DNA of 64,000 nt, from the NCBI RefSeq assembly GCF_963676685.1, contig NC_092353.1, forward strand, positions 7,592,207 to 7,656,206, in the 5' to 3' direction. Position 1 is the first letter of the stretch; each line of letters begins with the position of its first letter. The translations under genes were made by a program, and so were the position numbers. The notes under the pieces are model-generated. The model was not told the DNA's origin, made no database searches, and was given only the letters and a program-made list of their open reading frames with translations. The stretch is from Mytilus edulis (taxonomy: Eukaryota > Mollusca > Bivalvia > Mytilida > Mytilidae). Below are positions 1-12,279 of this stretch, piece by piece.

Positions 1-534
1 ACGTTGATAAAATGTTATTTTCGTTTATAATTTGCGTTTTATAATGTAAAAGATAGGAATCATTGATCTAGAATTTTTCCTTTGAAAGTAATTTATTTGT
101 ATCTCTATCATTAACAGTGGTGTGGTCTTTAAGCATAAACAACAACATTGTGGGCGAGGAAAATTGACTGAAATCAACCCTGCACTGGCTTTACTGTCAC
201 CCTCGTGCATTGGTGACATATTATCGCGGGTTTGGTGTTTATACATCAAGAACATTTGCGTAAGCCATTTGTAATAATCTTTGTTCTGTGCGCATTAATT
301 GTTCAAGAGTTGTTTCGTTTTCTCTATTTTTACAGGTCCAGAGTAACATAGTTTCCCGTAATATATTATTGTACTTAATAATTTCGCAACATTGAAATTA
401 AACACAAGGAAAACAATCAAATGAAAAAACAAAAAGTGTATTTTAACTTGAAATACAAGTTTCATTATACTGATATTATCAATGACTGAAAATGTTCGAA
501 ATAAAATAAATAAGGAATATAAAAGTTATCTTAC

Positions 535-571
535 CGACACAAAGAGCCAAGCACAAAATAACGAACTTCAT
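535..571 (-). CDS. Gene A, exon 1 only: signal peptide start of a Cvsi-2-like cysteine-rich peptide (partial)
   Basis: This 37-nt exon encodes MKFVILCLALCV plus one base, then meets a GTAAG donor at 530-534. It matches the first exon of the five other cluster genes in length, phase and sequence (MKFVILC is shared with gene C). Exon 2 should lie about 900 bp further left, judging from gene C, so it falls outside the window together with exon 3. A TATA box at 629-637 lies 58 bp upstream of the ATG. The protein would be a secreted 12-cysteine peptide like its neighbours, but whether this gene is intact cannot be judged here. Confidence 0.75.
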
Positions 572-2104
572 TGTCAGTGTTTAGTTGTGTGAATAGTTTG
601 CTATACAACTTTGGTCAACTCGTGTGTTCTTTTTATATTATGTCGATGTACACGTAAGACCTTCAATGCTCTTAGATTTTAGATAATATTCCATACATAG
701 AATATGATGTCATGAAATTTGAGGGTCAGTCTATGCATATTTAGCAATGATCACGATTTATGTAATATGTAAACAAAATGTGTTGGGAATCGCACGGTGG
801 TTCACAATATAACCTAACTAAAGTTGTCTCACAACCAAGCCATAAACTGTGAATAATTACTAGTAATTTGATGGTTGATATCGATTTTGAAAGCTTTTGT
901 TTTCTATAACGGCTGTATTTTCAAGGTTTGGGCTTATTGGTAAGGTATTGAAAAACACTTTCATTACAGTATTATTAGAGACAACATGTCAATGATATTG
1001 TTACCGTAATATAATGGTTCTGTCACACGTAACCAGAAACATATGTTCAGTATTAAGTTGCCCAAATTGTGTTTATTGTTTTTAACCTCTCTAAATTTGA
1101 TTTTTTTTGTCTTTTATTACTTTTTTAATTGAGATGAAGGAAACATTGCTCACACGTTAAGTTGTCTGGTCTATTGCCTTTCTTATTTCTAGAAACACTA
1201 TTTTTTTATAATGAAAACGGCGGATGTAATTGTCACTACGAAAAATTGAATTGTTCATATAATACACTGAGTGTGGATTGCAGATCTTTAGAGCACTATG
1301 TAACAATAAAGATATGTGGTGCGAATACAAACAAAACAACTATGCACTAAAGTTAAAATTAAGTGGACTAAAGCAATAATAGACAATTGTACAGCCTTCA
1401 CCTTTTAGAGAAAAACAAACATTATCGCATAGTCGGTTATAAATGGCTTGGACACGAAACATGTGAAACAATTCAATTGAGAAAACAAACGACAAGATTA
1501 ATATCAAAACAATTTAAGAAAAAAACAAATTTGAAAGGCGTCAATCAACGACAACCACTGCACTCTGGCTCCTGATTTGGAACAGACACATAACTATTGC
1601 GATTCGGTCAAATAAGTTTGAAGGCGCTAACGTCCCTATACCCAGGACAATTGTTAAACGGCAAAACAGAAGAACAAACTACAAAAAAACAACATTTAAC
1701 TATTAACAAATATGACAGATCGTAATAAAAAAAAAACACTCAATTACAGGCTCATGACTTTTAAAATATCTAAGCTATTTATATCTCATATGTGCAAAGT
1801 ATGTTATCATTAGGTAGATCATAGGGATTTAAAAGAATGATAGATTCGGCAGATCTTCAAAGAAATGACTCAAGTAAATTTACTACACCAAGACTTGAAG
1901 TATTAAATTGAGATAATGAAATGTGAGAGTTTGAACGACATTTACATCAAGCGTCACGTATTTAACATATATTAAATGACCTGGTCTGAATTAGTACAAT
2001 GTGATTCTCCAACAGGAAAATCAAATATTTCTAATATGGGAATGCAAGAATTTCGTGACTACCATCACGAGAAAGGTTTCACGTTCTTGCATTGGAGAGG
2101 AACC
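572..2104. other. Duplicated intergenic block upstream of gene A, no gene seen
   Basis: This stretch is alignable by eye with about 24341-25885 upstream of gene C, including shared phrases at 790/24550 and 1930/25700. I see no coding exon. The short open frames here are not conserved between the two copies. Confidence 0.6.
629..637 (-). promoter_or_regulatory. TATA box of gene A
   Basis: On the gene strand this reads TATAAAAAG, 58 bp upstream of the ATG at 571. The same element stands 54-61 bp upstream of the ATG in all six genes, so transcription probably starts about 30 bp downstream and the 5' leader is short, near 30 nt. Confidence 0.7.
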
Positions 2105-2107
2105 TTA

Positions 2108-2399
2108 GGGAGCTACCATTTAATTTTTAGGGGGGGGGGGAGGGGGGGGGCTAGGATGAAATTTGAAAAAAATAGGCAGGACAGGAGTTATGAGTGAAAA
2201 AAAAGGCAGGATGAGACACTTGTAAAAAAAAAGTCAGGACGACAATTTAGGTAAAAAAAAGTCAGGATTAACTAAAAAAAAAAAAAGGCAGGACCGAACA
2301 GAGTGAAAAAAAAGGCAGGACAGAGATTACCGCTAAAAAAAAAATGCAGGACAAAATTTTTCCTCCTAGCACCCCCATAAAAATCAAATGGTAGCTCCC
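2108..2399. mobile_element. Harbinger-like MITE with TTA target duplication and G-rich/A-rich interior
   Basis: A 292-bp element has terminal inverted repeats beginning GGGAGCTACCATTT, extending about 35-40 bp and ending near CTAGG. It is flanked by TTA at 2105-2107 and 2400-2402. The duplicated copy of this locus (about 25881-25895) lacks the element and keeps one triplet (CTA), so the insertion site can be read directly. The interior has a run of G around 2131-2150 and about seven irregular repeats of an A-run followed by GGCAGGAC. A TTA duplication and a GGG-start terminus are typical of PIF/Harbinger elements. No transposase is encoded. Confidence 0.8.
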
Positions 2400-2549
2400 T
2401 TATTGACGTTTTAAACTATATCTGGTATATAACTTGTAACCTTTTATTTGCAAACTTTATGCCGTTGAGAATCATTTTAAATACATTCGGGATCAGTGAC
2501 TAGTATTTCGATAAATATAGACTCTACATGTACATAAAAAGAGGCTAAA

Positions 2550-3070
2550 GATCCCGAGGTACATTTATACACATAGATAAAATACTAAACTGATAACGCC
2601 AGGAGTACGAAAAAAAGACAAACAGACAAGCAACAATACACAAAACACAACTTAGAAAAAAAAATTAGCAACACGACCCCCCCCCCCACCCCCCCCCCAA
2701 AAAAACCAAAACAAACTAGATTTAATCATAGGTGTTACGGAAGGGTAAGCAGATAATTCTCCATATGTGGTTTCTCATTCTATTACATGCCCGGTAAATA
2801 GTCTCTTTCGGTAGGTGACATTCATGAAAAGGGAACGGGATTGTAGTTACGATATAAGGAACATATCATCTGTGAAACGGATATTTCATGGCATCGGTAA
2901 AATTTACGAAATGATGGTTACAAAGTAGGATGTATCCCTCAATGAGACGAGATACTTGTTTCTACGTTAGGTATTTTTTTAATGAAACAAAGCAATACAG
3001 ACTCTTTCGATTTGTCTTTAAGTTTGGAATGGGGAAAACTTGTGTAAAGTGTAGAATGTCAAATGTATAA
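2550..3070 (-). mobile_element. Decayed retroelement fragment (reverse-transcriptase remnant plus 3' tail)
   Basis: 2550-2900 matches the 3' tail of the retroelement at 58120-59311. About 2940-3065 matches the part of its reverse transcriptase around the FDFSTLYTS motif, on the minus strand and heavily mutated. The corresponding copy in the second duplicated block is at 26030-26810, so this insertion predates the block duplication. Poly-C runs interrupt it at 2677-2698. Confidence 0.6.
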
Positions 3071-3884
3071 ATACTATTTAAGGAATGTAATATTTTGTCT
3101 GTCTGTTAAGAAATAACATAAAAATTTGGTGCAGACTTCAAAATAACCCGCTTCGCGCGTTATTCAGTGTGCACCACATTTTTTACCGGCGTCAATCATG
3201 AAAAAACGTTGATGACGTCATGGTCACATGACAAAGTTGTGTCTATGATATGATAAACGAAACGACGCCAGCCAATCAGAAGACGCGTTACATCCAAAAT
3301 TAATTGATTGAAAAATAAAGAACCTAAGTTGTACATGTATGCATGCTTTAAGATTTTTGGAATTTGTTGTTTCCACATCTGATACACGCTACCTCTTGAA
3401 TAGGCAGTTTCACAATAATTTTGAAGCCCACCTTTGATTGATGATAATAAAAAAAAAATTAGAAAGATGTATCGTGTAGTACTTGTCAGACTTAGCAATA
3501 TACTGTTGTCTGGAATGACACTTGTATAGTTTAGGTATATAATATGGTAATGACGTATCAAGTTTTTGATCCTTGTTTGAAATTCCAAACCTATGCTTGA
3601 ATATAATTTCCTTTGTAAGTGTCGTATGTGTATACCCAAGTGAATTGTAAAAACTTAATTCATTTATCAAACAGTGTATGTTGTGTGCACGTGATTTAAA
3701 CACAAATACGATAGTGTTTGGGGCTTTACTTAATGTCATTTTTTTGTTATGATGTACTACTACCCAGCCACGTCCACTTTGTGTTTTTGTTAGATGTATT
3801 TTTATTTGTATTAATCTAATGAGGTACGCCTTTTCAACTGATTTTTAAAGTTTGTTCTTATGTTATACTGTTAAACGACTGTCC

Positions 3885-4400
3885 AAGATTTGTGGAGGGT
3901 TGATCACCAGTTAACCTGATAAACCCCGTCAAATTCAATAATTGCCTGTCCAAAGTCAGAAACCTGTGATTAAGTGGTAGTTGCTGTTGATCATATGCAT
4001 TGTTTCTATATTGTTTTGTACAGTTAATGTATTGTTATTTTGCACCACGTCCGTAGATTAGTGGGAAGTTTAGGCGCCCACTGATATGTATAACCCCGCC
4101 ACATACTGTATGTATACCAAGTCAGAAGCCTGTAATTCAGTGATTGGCGTGTGTTAATGTGTTGCATATTTGTGTTTTTTTTTGGTTGTGGTTTGTACAT
4201 GAATAAGGCCGTTCTTTTTCTCGTTTGTATTTCTTTACATTTGTCATTTTTGGGTTCTTTTATAGATGACGAAGTAGTATTGGTATTGCTTAATGTTGAA
4301 GGCAGTTCGGTGAACTATAGTTGTTAATTTCTGTGCCAATTTGTCTCTTGTGAATAATTGTCGTATTGCAATCATTGCAAGCATCCCCTTTTTTCTATAG
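3885..4400 (+). repeat. Mussel interspersed repeat with CCCCGCC...AAGTCAG landmarks
   Basis: This roughly 500-bp repeat carries landmarks found again and again in the window: AACCCCGCCA, CCAAGTCAGAAGCCTG, AATAAGGCCGTT, TTCTCGTTTG and, near its end, the reverse complement of the GTGGTATGATTGCCAATGA family. Other copies or pieces lie at 11050-11220, 16560-17060, 18440-18560, 22200-22370, 27180-27690, 36610-36945 and 40330-40510. The copy at 27180-27690 is its partner in the duplicated block. It has no obvious coding capacity. Confidence 0.65.
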
Positions 4401-4586
4401 ACTTTTTATTGAGTCTGTGTCTAATGTAAATAGGAATAAATTGGCAAAAAAGAAGATCAGTTAATATTTACTGAACGTTTGACATTCAAATCACTAACAA
4501 TACTAACAACATGTGTTAGATCTGTAGATGTCTGTATTGTCGTATGATTTGCAATTTTACCGTCTACGAAACTTTGACTGAACAGG

Positions 4587-4592
4587 TATGAG
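4587..4592. other. Empty target site of the Penelope-like insertion
   Basis: The sequence AACAGGTATGAGGGTCTGG occurs here uninterrupted. In the second duplicated block the same locus is split by a 2.7-kb retroelement flanked by two copies of TATGAG (27908-27913 and 30638-30643). This position is therefore the pre-insertion state. Confidence 0.8.
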
Positions 4593-5829
4593 GGTCTGGA
4601 TAGAAATTATTGATTAACATTGGATTGAAGACAGGTATTGTCTTTATCAAATAAATGATATGTCTTGGTCAAACAAATGTTTAAAAGACGTTCGTTGAAT
4701 AAAAATTAATACGTTATATGTATTTTTCGATTTTTTAACCATCTTACCTATACTAATACACGTTTAAAAAAGTTTTGTGTATTTTATGGGAATGACGTTT
4801 AATCACGACTGAAATTGGCCATTCATTATCTAAAGCATCATGGGTAATTTCATTGTTCGTACCTCAAAATGAACATAACGTCACGTCATTGGTAAAATTT
4901 CCATTGTTTATGACATTTTTAACCAATGAGGCTTTTCGGTGTACACTTTTGAAAATATTACTCAGGATGGATTAGATTCTGAAACAGCGAATTAATCACC
5001 TTGTGTCTATCATCTCTTGTATTTATCACATATAAATTTCGACTAAAGTGTGCACTTTCAAACGCGTGTGGCAGGTTAGCATTAGTGATTCTAAACCAAT
5101 TAATTAGAAACACCACTCAAAAAAGCATAGGGATTCAATTATAGTATACCACGTTAGTGCACTAAACACAACCTGAAAGCAGAACGATTTAAGACCATGA
5201 CGTCGCTGAAACAAATGAAAATAGAACAGCATTAATGACTCTCTTACATTGTAACAATGTTAAAGCCCATAATAAAAAAATACCTTAAGACAAGCCATTA
5301 TATAGTATACAATACTAGTGTGTTAAAATTACATTGTGGGCCGATCTATAATTTTATTTGTGTAATAGAATTATTCTCTGTACTTAGTCCACACTCTCAT
5401 AAATTTGTATGTCTTGTGCTGCTATTTATAGGCACTTATATATTAGTGAAGATGCATATAAACTGTACTTTTGTAAAGATGTGTATAATTTCTCCATCAG
5501 TAAAGATTGATATAAACTGCATATATTTTTCAGCCGTGTATTCCCTTCACTGGGTGGATCTATCGTAGATTTGTCATTTGTTAAGACGTTCTTCAGTGAA
5601 TGTATCTACAGATCCTTTACGATTCTGTACGATAGATATTTAGCTAATATGCGATCAATTCCATTGAATTGCTACCGTTAATTTGCAGGTTAAACATTGT
5701 TTGCTGTAAATAAGAGTAGCTATTTATATATCGCTTTGGTAATAAAACGTTTAATCAAGTCGCGTACAGATATATTTATACATGAAAACCATAAAAGCAG
5801 TAAATACAATAAAATATTAGTATCATTGT

Positions 5830-6005
5830 GCTAAGCTAAACGAGGGGTGAAAAATACCAGGGGGACAGTCAGACTCATTGATTGAAAATAAACTGACAAT
5901 ATCATGGCTATAAAATAAAAAGACAAATAATGGTACAGAAGACACAACATAAACAACTAATAACAAAGCAACACGAACTGCAACAAAAACGGGGGGTGAT
6001 TCTTA
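5830..6005 (-). mobile_element. 3' tail fragment of a retroelement (5'-truncated copy)
   Basis: The segment carries the run of landmarks CAGTCAGACTC, AATAAACTGACAA, AAAAAGACAAA and CAACACGAAC. The same series is found in the 3' tail of the retroelement at 58120-58500. No coding part remains. Confidence 0.5.
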
Positions 6006-6009
6006 AGTG

Positions 6010-7480
6010 TCCATCCTTCACTGGGCTCACAAGCTATGCAACTTAGTAACTTTAACACGGGGTGGTTTGACGATACGTTATTGTTTTACGCATATATATT
6101 TGCTTTGCATGTCTAAATAAAGCATCTTCTGTATAATGGAGAAACTTTTAATTTTCCTTGTCTTAGTGTTCACTTTGTGAAAATAGCCGTTATTGCGGGA
6201 GGCGGATTTGATGTTTGAGGATTGCTTTTCTTTGTCTTTCACGTTTTGCTATGACGTTGTCAGTTTTTTCCCGAGGTTTTTATATTTTTTCATTTTAGTT
6301 TTGTTTATTATTTCAAGCATCAATGAATGAGTAATTCTAATGACTTGCTCAAAGTGTCATATTTGCAGGTCGATAACAAAACATGTGCACCTCCGATCAC
6401 CGCAGGTTGTTAGTTTTGTAAGAGTAAACCTGTTTCTTTGGTTTTCTATGCTGTATATTTGTGTAATGTTGTTTGTCATTTGATAGTTTTTCGTTTTAGT
6501 ACTGCAACTGACATCGAAAAAGACGCTTAGTTAACGAGTTTAATGGTCCGGAATAACACACGGCTGCAATTTGTTTTAAATGATAGAATAATATCTATAT
6601 TTTAATTTCCGTCTGGTCGTAAAAAGTTTCTATGGTTACATTTTTGTATTTTATCCCTTTAATGGGGGTACCCCTCAATTTAAGGTTCTGTGGAGTTACC
6701 TAAAAATCCAAAAATATTTTTTTGGTTAAATTTCCCCCTATTTTCGTAAATTTTTTCGATGCACATATGATTAAGAATCATCGGAATGATAAAGACATAA
6801 ATATAGTACCATCCCCAAGTAAAACTTTCGAACTTAAGGTCGACTGTTTTTTTTTAGATACAAATTTAACGCGTTTTTCTTTGAAAACGAGAAAACATAT
6901 GATTCAAAAACAGTATTTGAGATTTTAGAGGACAAAACATATTATTGCGATACTGCATGCAAATTTTGTTGGGCAAATTCCAAACAATTTTGTCAAAAAG
7001 TCAAAAATAAAAAAATAATTAGTGCCTTTTTTAATTACGGAAATGTCTTATTCGTCAATCAGCTCAACCATTGATTTTTTCCTTCACAATGCAATTCAAA
7101 GTTTCGATGTGATTATGTAGATTTTGTAGGATAAGTTAATTTATTTTTGAGTGATTTGAATATATATAGTTGTTCTTTCGTGTATTTTCTGTAAATGCGT
7201 TATATTTTTGTTAATAAAATTTAGACTTTTTATAAAAGTTAACCAAATCCTTCGGATAAGAGGTTTTTCCGGATAATGACTATTATAGTTGATATTGTGT
7301 GAAATTACATTGTAGGTCAATGTTTAACCTCAGAGCAATTAATATGCATGCAAGTAGTCGGGGAAATAGTTCTATTGAAGTTTCGCAGAGATTTGGTGTG
7401 TGACAAGGTGATGCTACAACCAACTTCTCTTGATATTCTGATTTCCTTCGGCGAATCATCAGTGATGTTATGATAGCTAT
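6010..7480. other. Non-coding, AT-rich; present in block 1 only
   Basis: The second duplicated block appears to lack the sequence between about 5.75 and 11.7 kb, so this is an insertion in block 1 or a deletion in block 2. I see no exon with plausible splice sites here. Confidence 0.4.
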
Positions 7481-7700
7481 CAAAGGTATCAAGATTATAA
7501 TTTAGTACGCCAGACGAGCGTTTCGTCTTCACAAGACTCATCAGTGACGCTCATTTCAAAATATTTATAAAGCCATACAAGTACAAAGTTGAAGGGCATT
7601 GAGGATCCAAAATTCCAAAAAGTTGTACCAAATACGGCTAAGGTAATCTATGCCTGGGATAAGAAAATCCTTAGTTTTTCGAAAAATTCAAATATGAGAC
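7480..7700 (-). repeat. Interspersed repeat with the ACGAAACGCGCGTCTGGCG hallmark
   Basis: The segment includes a diverged hallmark (around 7508-7530), the phrase GACTCATCAGTGACGCTCAT and a stretch resembling the repeat's body at 7590-7680. Related copies sit at 18580-18610, 58060-58120 and 59630-59695. The 78-residue open frame from 7589 lies inside this repeat and is not a gene. Confidence 0.55.
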
Positions 7701-7829
7701 TTGCACCAGAAGGCAAAATTGTTGCGTCTTTAAATCAGATTGATTGTTGGTTGCTTAACGTCCAGTGGCAAATATTCCATGCATGCTCAAGACGAGAACA
7801 GGTAAACAATAAAAACAATAGGTAGGTCT

Positions 7830-8835
7830 AGTCATAAAAGAGGCCATTTGGGATGATGGTCGGGAAATTTTGGACTGTCACTGGAAAATGATGGTATATT
7901 GGATTGGGACAGAAATTTTGCATTGCAACAGGCCAACTACGGACACATCAAAGAGTTGTTACTAACGTGGCACTCTCTTTACACGAGGAATCGGATTTAA
8001 CGTCCCCATACTGCGAACGTGATACATCCCGCACAGCCAAACGGAAATCCCACTTCGTATAACTGCCGGTCGGGAGAAGACCAAGTGACCATATTTCGTT
8101 TCTTCAGTCACTCTTGGGAAACTTTAAATTAGACACAACAGAAATCCATATATGTGATCAACCTGACACTTTTATACGATCTCGCGCTCAGTTTCTTCCT
8201 TGTAGTTTGGATATGAAAACAGTTTTTTTTTTAGTAAAAGCAAAACCTTTAAAAAAAACCAGAAAACTACACAAAACTGAGTCCGCTAAACGTGTTAGCA
8301 GTCTTTTAATTAAGTTGTGCTAATTAATGTGAATAATCATTTATCCATGCATTACCAAGTTGTACCAAGTACACATTGAAGTCAACACCTGTGCAATTAG
8401 GTAAAACAGTTACTGAAAAAATAGAATGTGAACTTGCTGTCAGCTCATTGATAACGATTGTTTGTGATGATCTGTCCTTCCATAAGAAAACGCCTTTCTC
8501 ATGTAGCACATCTTCGATATATACCGATCACTTTTACCCAATATTGTCTCTGATGCTTACCAAACTGCTAAATTCTAAAACTAACTAGATATAGTGACAC
8601 CTTACAATTCAGACACAGTGGGGCAAAGGGATATGCTCTGAACTCAATATAGGGGATACCATATCTGCTGCAGGAAAATTGAAGTCTATGTTAAGACTTC
8701 CAGAATAACACCACGGAGTGTCTGAAAATATCAAGGATTCATTAAAAGAAAAACAATTACTTCACCCTGTCCCACGTGCTCTTATGAGCTATATCCTCGT
8801 TTTGGTATTTCTATGGAAAAGATGCCAGCATAGCT
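7830..8835. other. Non-coding stretch with unassigned repeat-like pieces
   Basis: 7920-8110 contains phrases (AACGTCCCCATA, CATCCCGCACAGCC) that look like diverged repeat sequence. I found no intact exon or known domain on either strand. Confidence 0.35.
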
Positions 8836-8837
8836 TC

Positions 8838-9055
8838 TTAAGGATGTACTTATGTGAGGTTTTGGAAATTGGGGTCAAATGTCCGAGTCAGCCTTTTACC
8901 ACCATTTTTTGAAAACTCAAATATCTCGAAAAGGAGCTCCATGACCTATCAATATTTTTAGCTTATTTTGTTCCTTAACTGGTACTCTTTCAACATATAG
9001 TATCGATTGTGATTTGTTGATTTTTAAAATTTCACCTACCTAAGTACATCCTTAA
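8838..9055. mobile_element. TTAA-flanked MITE with TIR GGATGTACTTA
   Basis: Inverted termini read TTAAGGATGTACTTA at 8838-8852 and its exact inverse TAAGTACATCCTTAA at 9041-9055. The inverted match extends to about 22 bp with one or two mismatches. TTAA at both ends would fit a piggyBac-style target duplication, although a TA duplication with a longer TIR is also possible. The element is about 218 bp and non-coding. Confidence 0.7.
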
Positions 9056-9059
9056 TAGA

Positions 9060-9175
9060 TATAGGAAGATGTGGTATGAATGCCAATGATACAACACACA
9101 ATCCAAGTCACAATTTATAAAAGTAAACCATTATAGGTCACGGTACGGTCTTGAACACGGAGCCTATGTTCATTT
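9060..9175 (-). repeat. Fragment of the GTGGTATGATTGCCAATGA repeat family
   Basis: The segment carries GATGTGGTATGAATGCCAATGA followed by AACCATTATAGGTCACGG, a constant pairing in this family. Further copies in the same orientation are at 13684-13790, 20560-20680, 21140-21185 and 22455-22560. Reverse copies are at 15340-15440 and 34975-35065. Confidence 0.6.
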
Positions 9176-9179
9176 GTTA

Positions 9180-11045
9180 GTTGATTGATGAAAAATAACA
9201 CAAAGGCGCTTCTGAACCGTATATTGTCCCTAAAGTTAACAAAAATTCGTAAATGTATGGCTATTACAAAATAAATCGTTTCTGTAGCAACATTCGCCCC
9301 ATTACATTTGGGATTGGCCGTGCAGATATATCATGAATATGCATATGGGAATATGGGTCACGAACATTGATCCAAACTTTGTACTCACATGGCTTTTGTG
9401 TTTCCTATGCAGAGGTAAGACTATACCTGACGAGTTTGACCGATCAAGACGGTATTTACTCTCCAGATCGCATTTGTACTCAAAAACTGTGTTTGCTTTG
9501 AACAAACTCTGTCCTGCGCCGAACTTGTTCTTGTAAAAAATGGGAAGTGTGTTGTAATGCTAATACGTGTACTGAATCCGCATATGATGACTAAGAGATT
9601 GATTCATGTCCCTATTTAATGAAGACTTGAGCTATTGCGTGTCGCTTTAACAAAAGTTATATAAGGGTCATGACTGATTTTGAATTACAACATTAGCACA
9701 TTGGCATAACATTGTATAATTTTTCATCCTTCCCTTAAAAAAGTTTTTCACTCAACCAACCCCCTTATCAAGGCAAGTAACACTTATGATTTTTTTAAAC
9801 CTCGCATTTTCCTCGGGTGACTATGGTATTTTTTGTGTTATAACTGATCTGTCCAGTCTTTGCAAACACACAATATGTATTTATCTATAACTAGATACTA
9901 ATTTTCACAAAATACACAACCTTTTTGATGCAAAATAGAAAACACTGTTTCAGCGCTTGAATATTGTTGTTTTCAAAGATAGAAAAAATATTGCAATAAT
10001 TTGAAAATGTGGTGTTTTATAGTTTAAAAATAATTCTGTAACATATTGTAGTGAAACACTATACACAATATGAATGTTTATGGATGTGAAAAGGTCAAGG
10101 CCACTTCTTCTTTTGCTAAGTCATAAATGGGAAAAAAAAATCAGACGGTTCCAAATCGACGCCATTTTGTAATGGCAGCTTTTCACATAAGTAGTCAAAT
10201 TTGTAGTTTAAACATCGCTAATAGCATATGCGTATGCTTGAATTGTTTTTGTAGCATTCTATTGAATAAATATATAGAAAATTTTTCCTTTTGTCCTTGT
10301 GGTTGAAATATTGATATTTCTAGGTCTGACCTTTGACCTCAATTTGACAAAGATGTGACCACTCTGGATTTTTACGACCAAATCTTTCTTAATGTATACG
10401 TTTTCCTTTTTCCATCGATATATAACTTTGGTATGTGTTTTTCCGGACCATTAAAGTTTTAAAAAATGAACTCTGTTTGCAGTTCTATTTGTTTCACATG
10501 ACATGAAATAGGAGTTTCGATAGCTTTTAGTACCTTTCGTCTATTTTTAAAGTATTTTTGTTTAATTAGATAGTTTTTATCATTATTCTTGTTTATGTCT
10601 GTTTTAATTTGCACCATACAGTTTGATAGTTTCTTGCGTTTTCTAGTCTGTTTTTTTTTTTTTTTTGAATACGCGATAAACCTGATCAAGCCTAAGGTTA
10701 TCTACTACTTGCGATTAAGGTGTGTTGGGATGAGAACTGGGAAAATAAATTAGTCATTAACCTCTTAAGTGATTGTCTTCAGTTCATCTCATACTTCAAG
10801 TAGTCTACTAAAGACTACTGTCACAGTAGTTTACGGATGTTTAACACTCGTAGATAGATAAAAGAGAGACAAACCAAGGTAACGAACAAAACTGTAAAAA
10901 ACAGCCTGAATTATTCAGAATCCAGACTGTATGCATCAACGTTATAAATAAAGGCAACATTAGTATATATGTACCACTATTCGAAAGTCATAACTATCAG
11001 TTAACTGCGAGTTCTCTCATATGTGCACCTAGTGTCTTGATGTTG
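9180..11045. other. No gene recognised
   Basis: The sequence is AT-rich with no recognisable domain. An open frame on both strands at 9302-9536 is followed on the plus strand by a GGTAAG-like site at 9415, but nothing identifies it as an exon. Confidence 0.35.
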
Positions 11046-11049
11046 TTGG

Positions 11050-11225
11050 GATTACAATTACCCGGTCACGTCCACATGTATATGTTAGATATTTGTTTTT
11101 CGTTCATTTTTTGTACATAAATAAGGCCTTTATTTTTCTCGTTTGAATTGTTTCACGTTGTCATTTTGGGGCCTTTTATAGCTGACTATGCGGTATGGGC
11201 TTTGTTCATTGTTAAAGGATGTACG
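11050..11225 (+). repeat. Copy of the mussel interspersed repeat (AATAAGGCC...TTCTCGTTTG part)
   Basis: The middle part of the family described at 3885-4400 is well preserved, including GGGGCCTTTTATAGCTGACT and CGGTATGGGCTTTG. Confidence 0.6.
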
Positions 11226-12279
11226 GTCAAAATCTGGGTTACAAACTAAAACTGAGGTAATCAAATCAACTATAAGAGGAAAACAACGAAAAAGCAGAAA
11301 CACTGAAGTGTAACAAAAAACCAAAAACGACAATGCAACACACAGAGAAACAAACTATATAACAAAAACTGCAATTTTCCTGATTTGGTCTCTAGTAATG
11401 CATGCGTCATCGGTCATGTAAAATCACAATTAGTCAAAACCATAAGACAAAGTCTGTTCAACTACAACTTTACTGGTTAAAAAAAACGTAAGATCGAAAA
11501 AACAGATGGTTCAGACATCTTCACATCATATCGGTAAGCGCACCATTTTTAAAGGTGTCCTGTACAAAGTCAGGAATATGGCGATTGTGATAAATAACTC
11601 GTTGCTATGTATGTTGGAGTTTGTTTTTGTTGATCTTCAGTGTTCCTGATGTTCCTAGATTGTGGTTTAACATCAATGTCGTCAATCAGCTAAGTGCCGA
11701 ACGTGACCTATTCCCGAAAATGACTGTTATAGTGAATGTATATTGTTATAGGTCGTCTCTCGGTATTTTATACATCAAATAATCATGTTTTCCTTTCTGA
11801 TGTTATATATATTATGGTTTATGTTTCATAATCTGTTATGTCCTATCGTTTGTAGTCAATATGATTATAGAATTGACTTGCTATAACATAGTTGTCACGA
11901 ACATTGTTTGGACAAGTATTGAGAAAATAATTGTGTAAAGTTCGAGATTGCATTTTAGTTACGTTAGCGAGTCTTTACATCCTGTTGTGTTTCTCGTTGT
12001 TGAATACTTTCGTTGTCATCAGATGGCAGCATATGTCGACTATTGTATCATTTGTTTGTGCGTTTCTCTGTAATGAATGTTCTTGCGTGTGTTTGTGTTG
12101 TTTGTATTTCACGTAGTGTTGTCATTTCAGCGATACATTTTAACATCGCCATATAGCGGGAGGTTAAACTAGCCATTAAACCAGGTTCAACTCACCATTT
12201 TGTTTCTTAAAATGTCCATTATAAAGTCAGGAATAGGGCAGTTGATACCAAATAGTTCATGTATATGTATGTATGTTGT

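Noticed and set aside
3196-3739. 147- and 109-residue minus-strand frames
   Set aside because: They overlap each other in different frames, begin beside a decayed retroelement and show no known motif. The block-2 partner does not preserve them.
7589-7825. Open frame MKGIEDPKFQKVV...
   Set aside because: It lies in an interspersed repeat with the ACGAAACGCGCG hallmark, so it is repeat sequence and not a gene.
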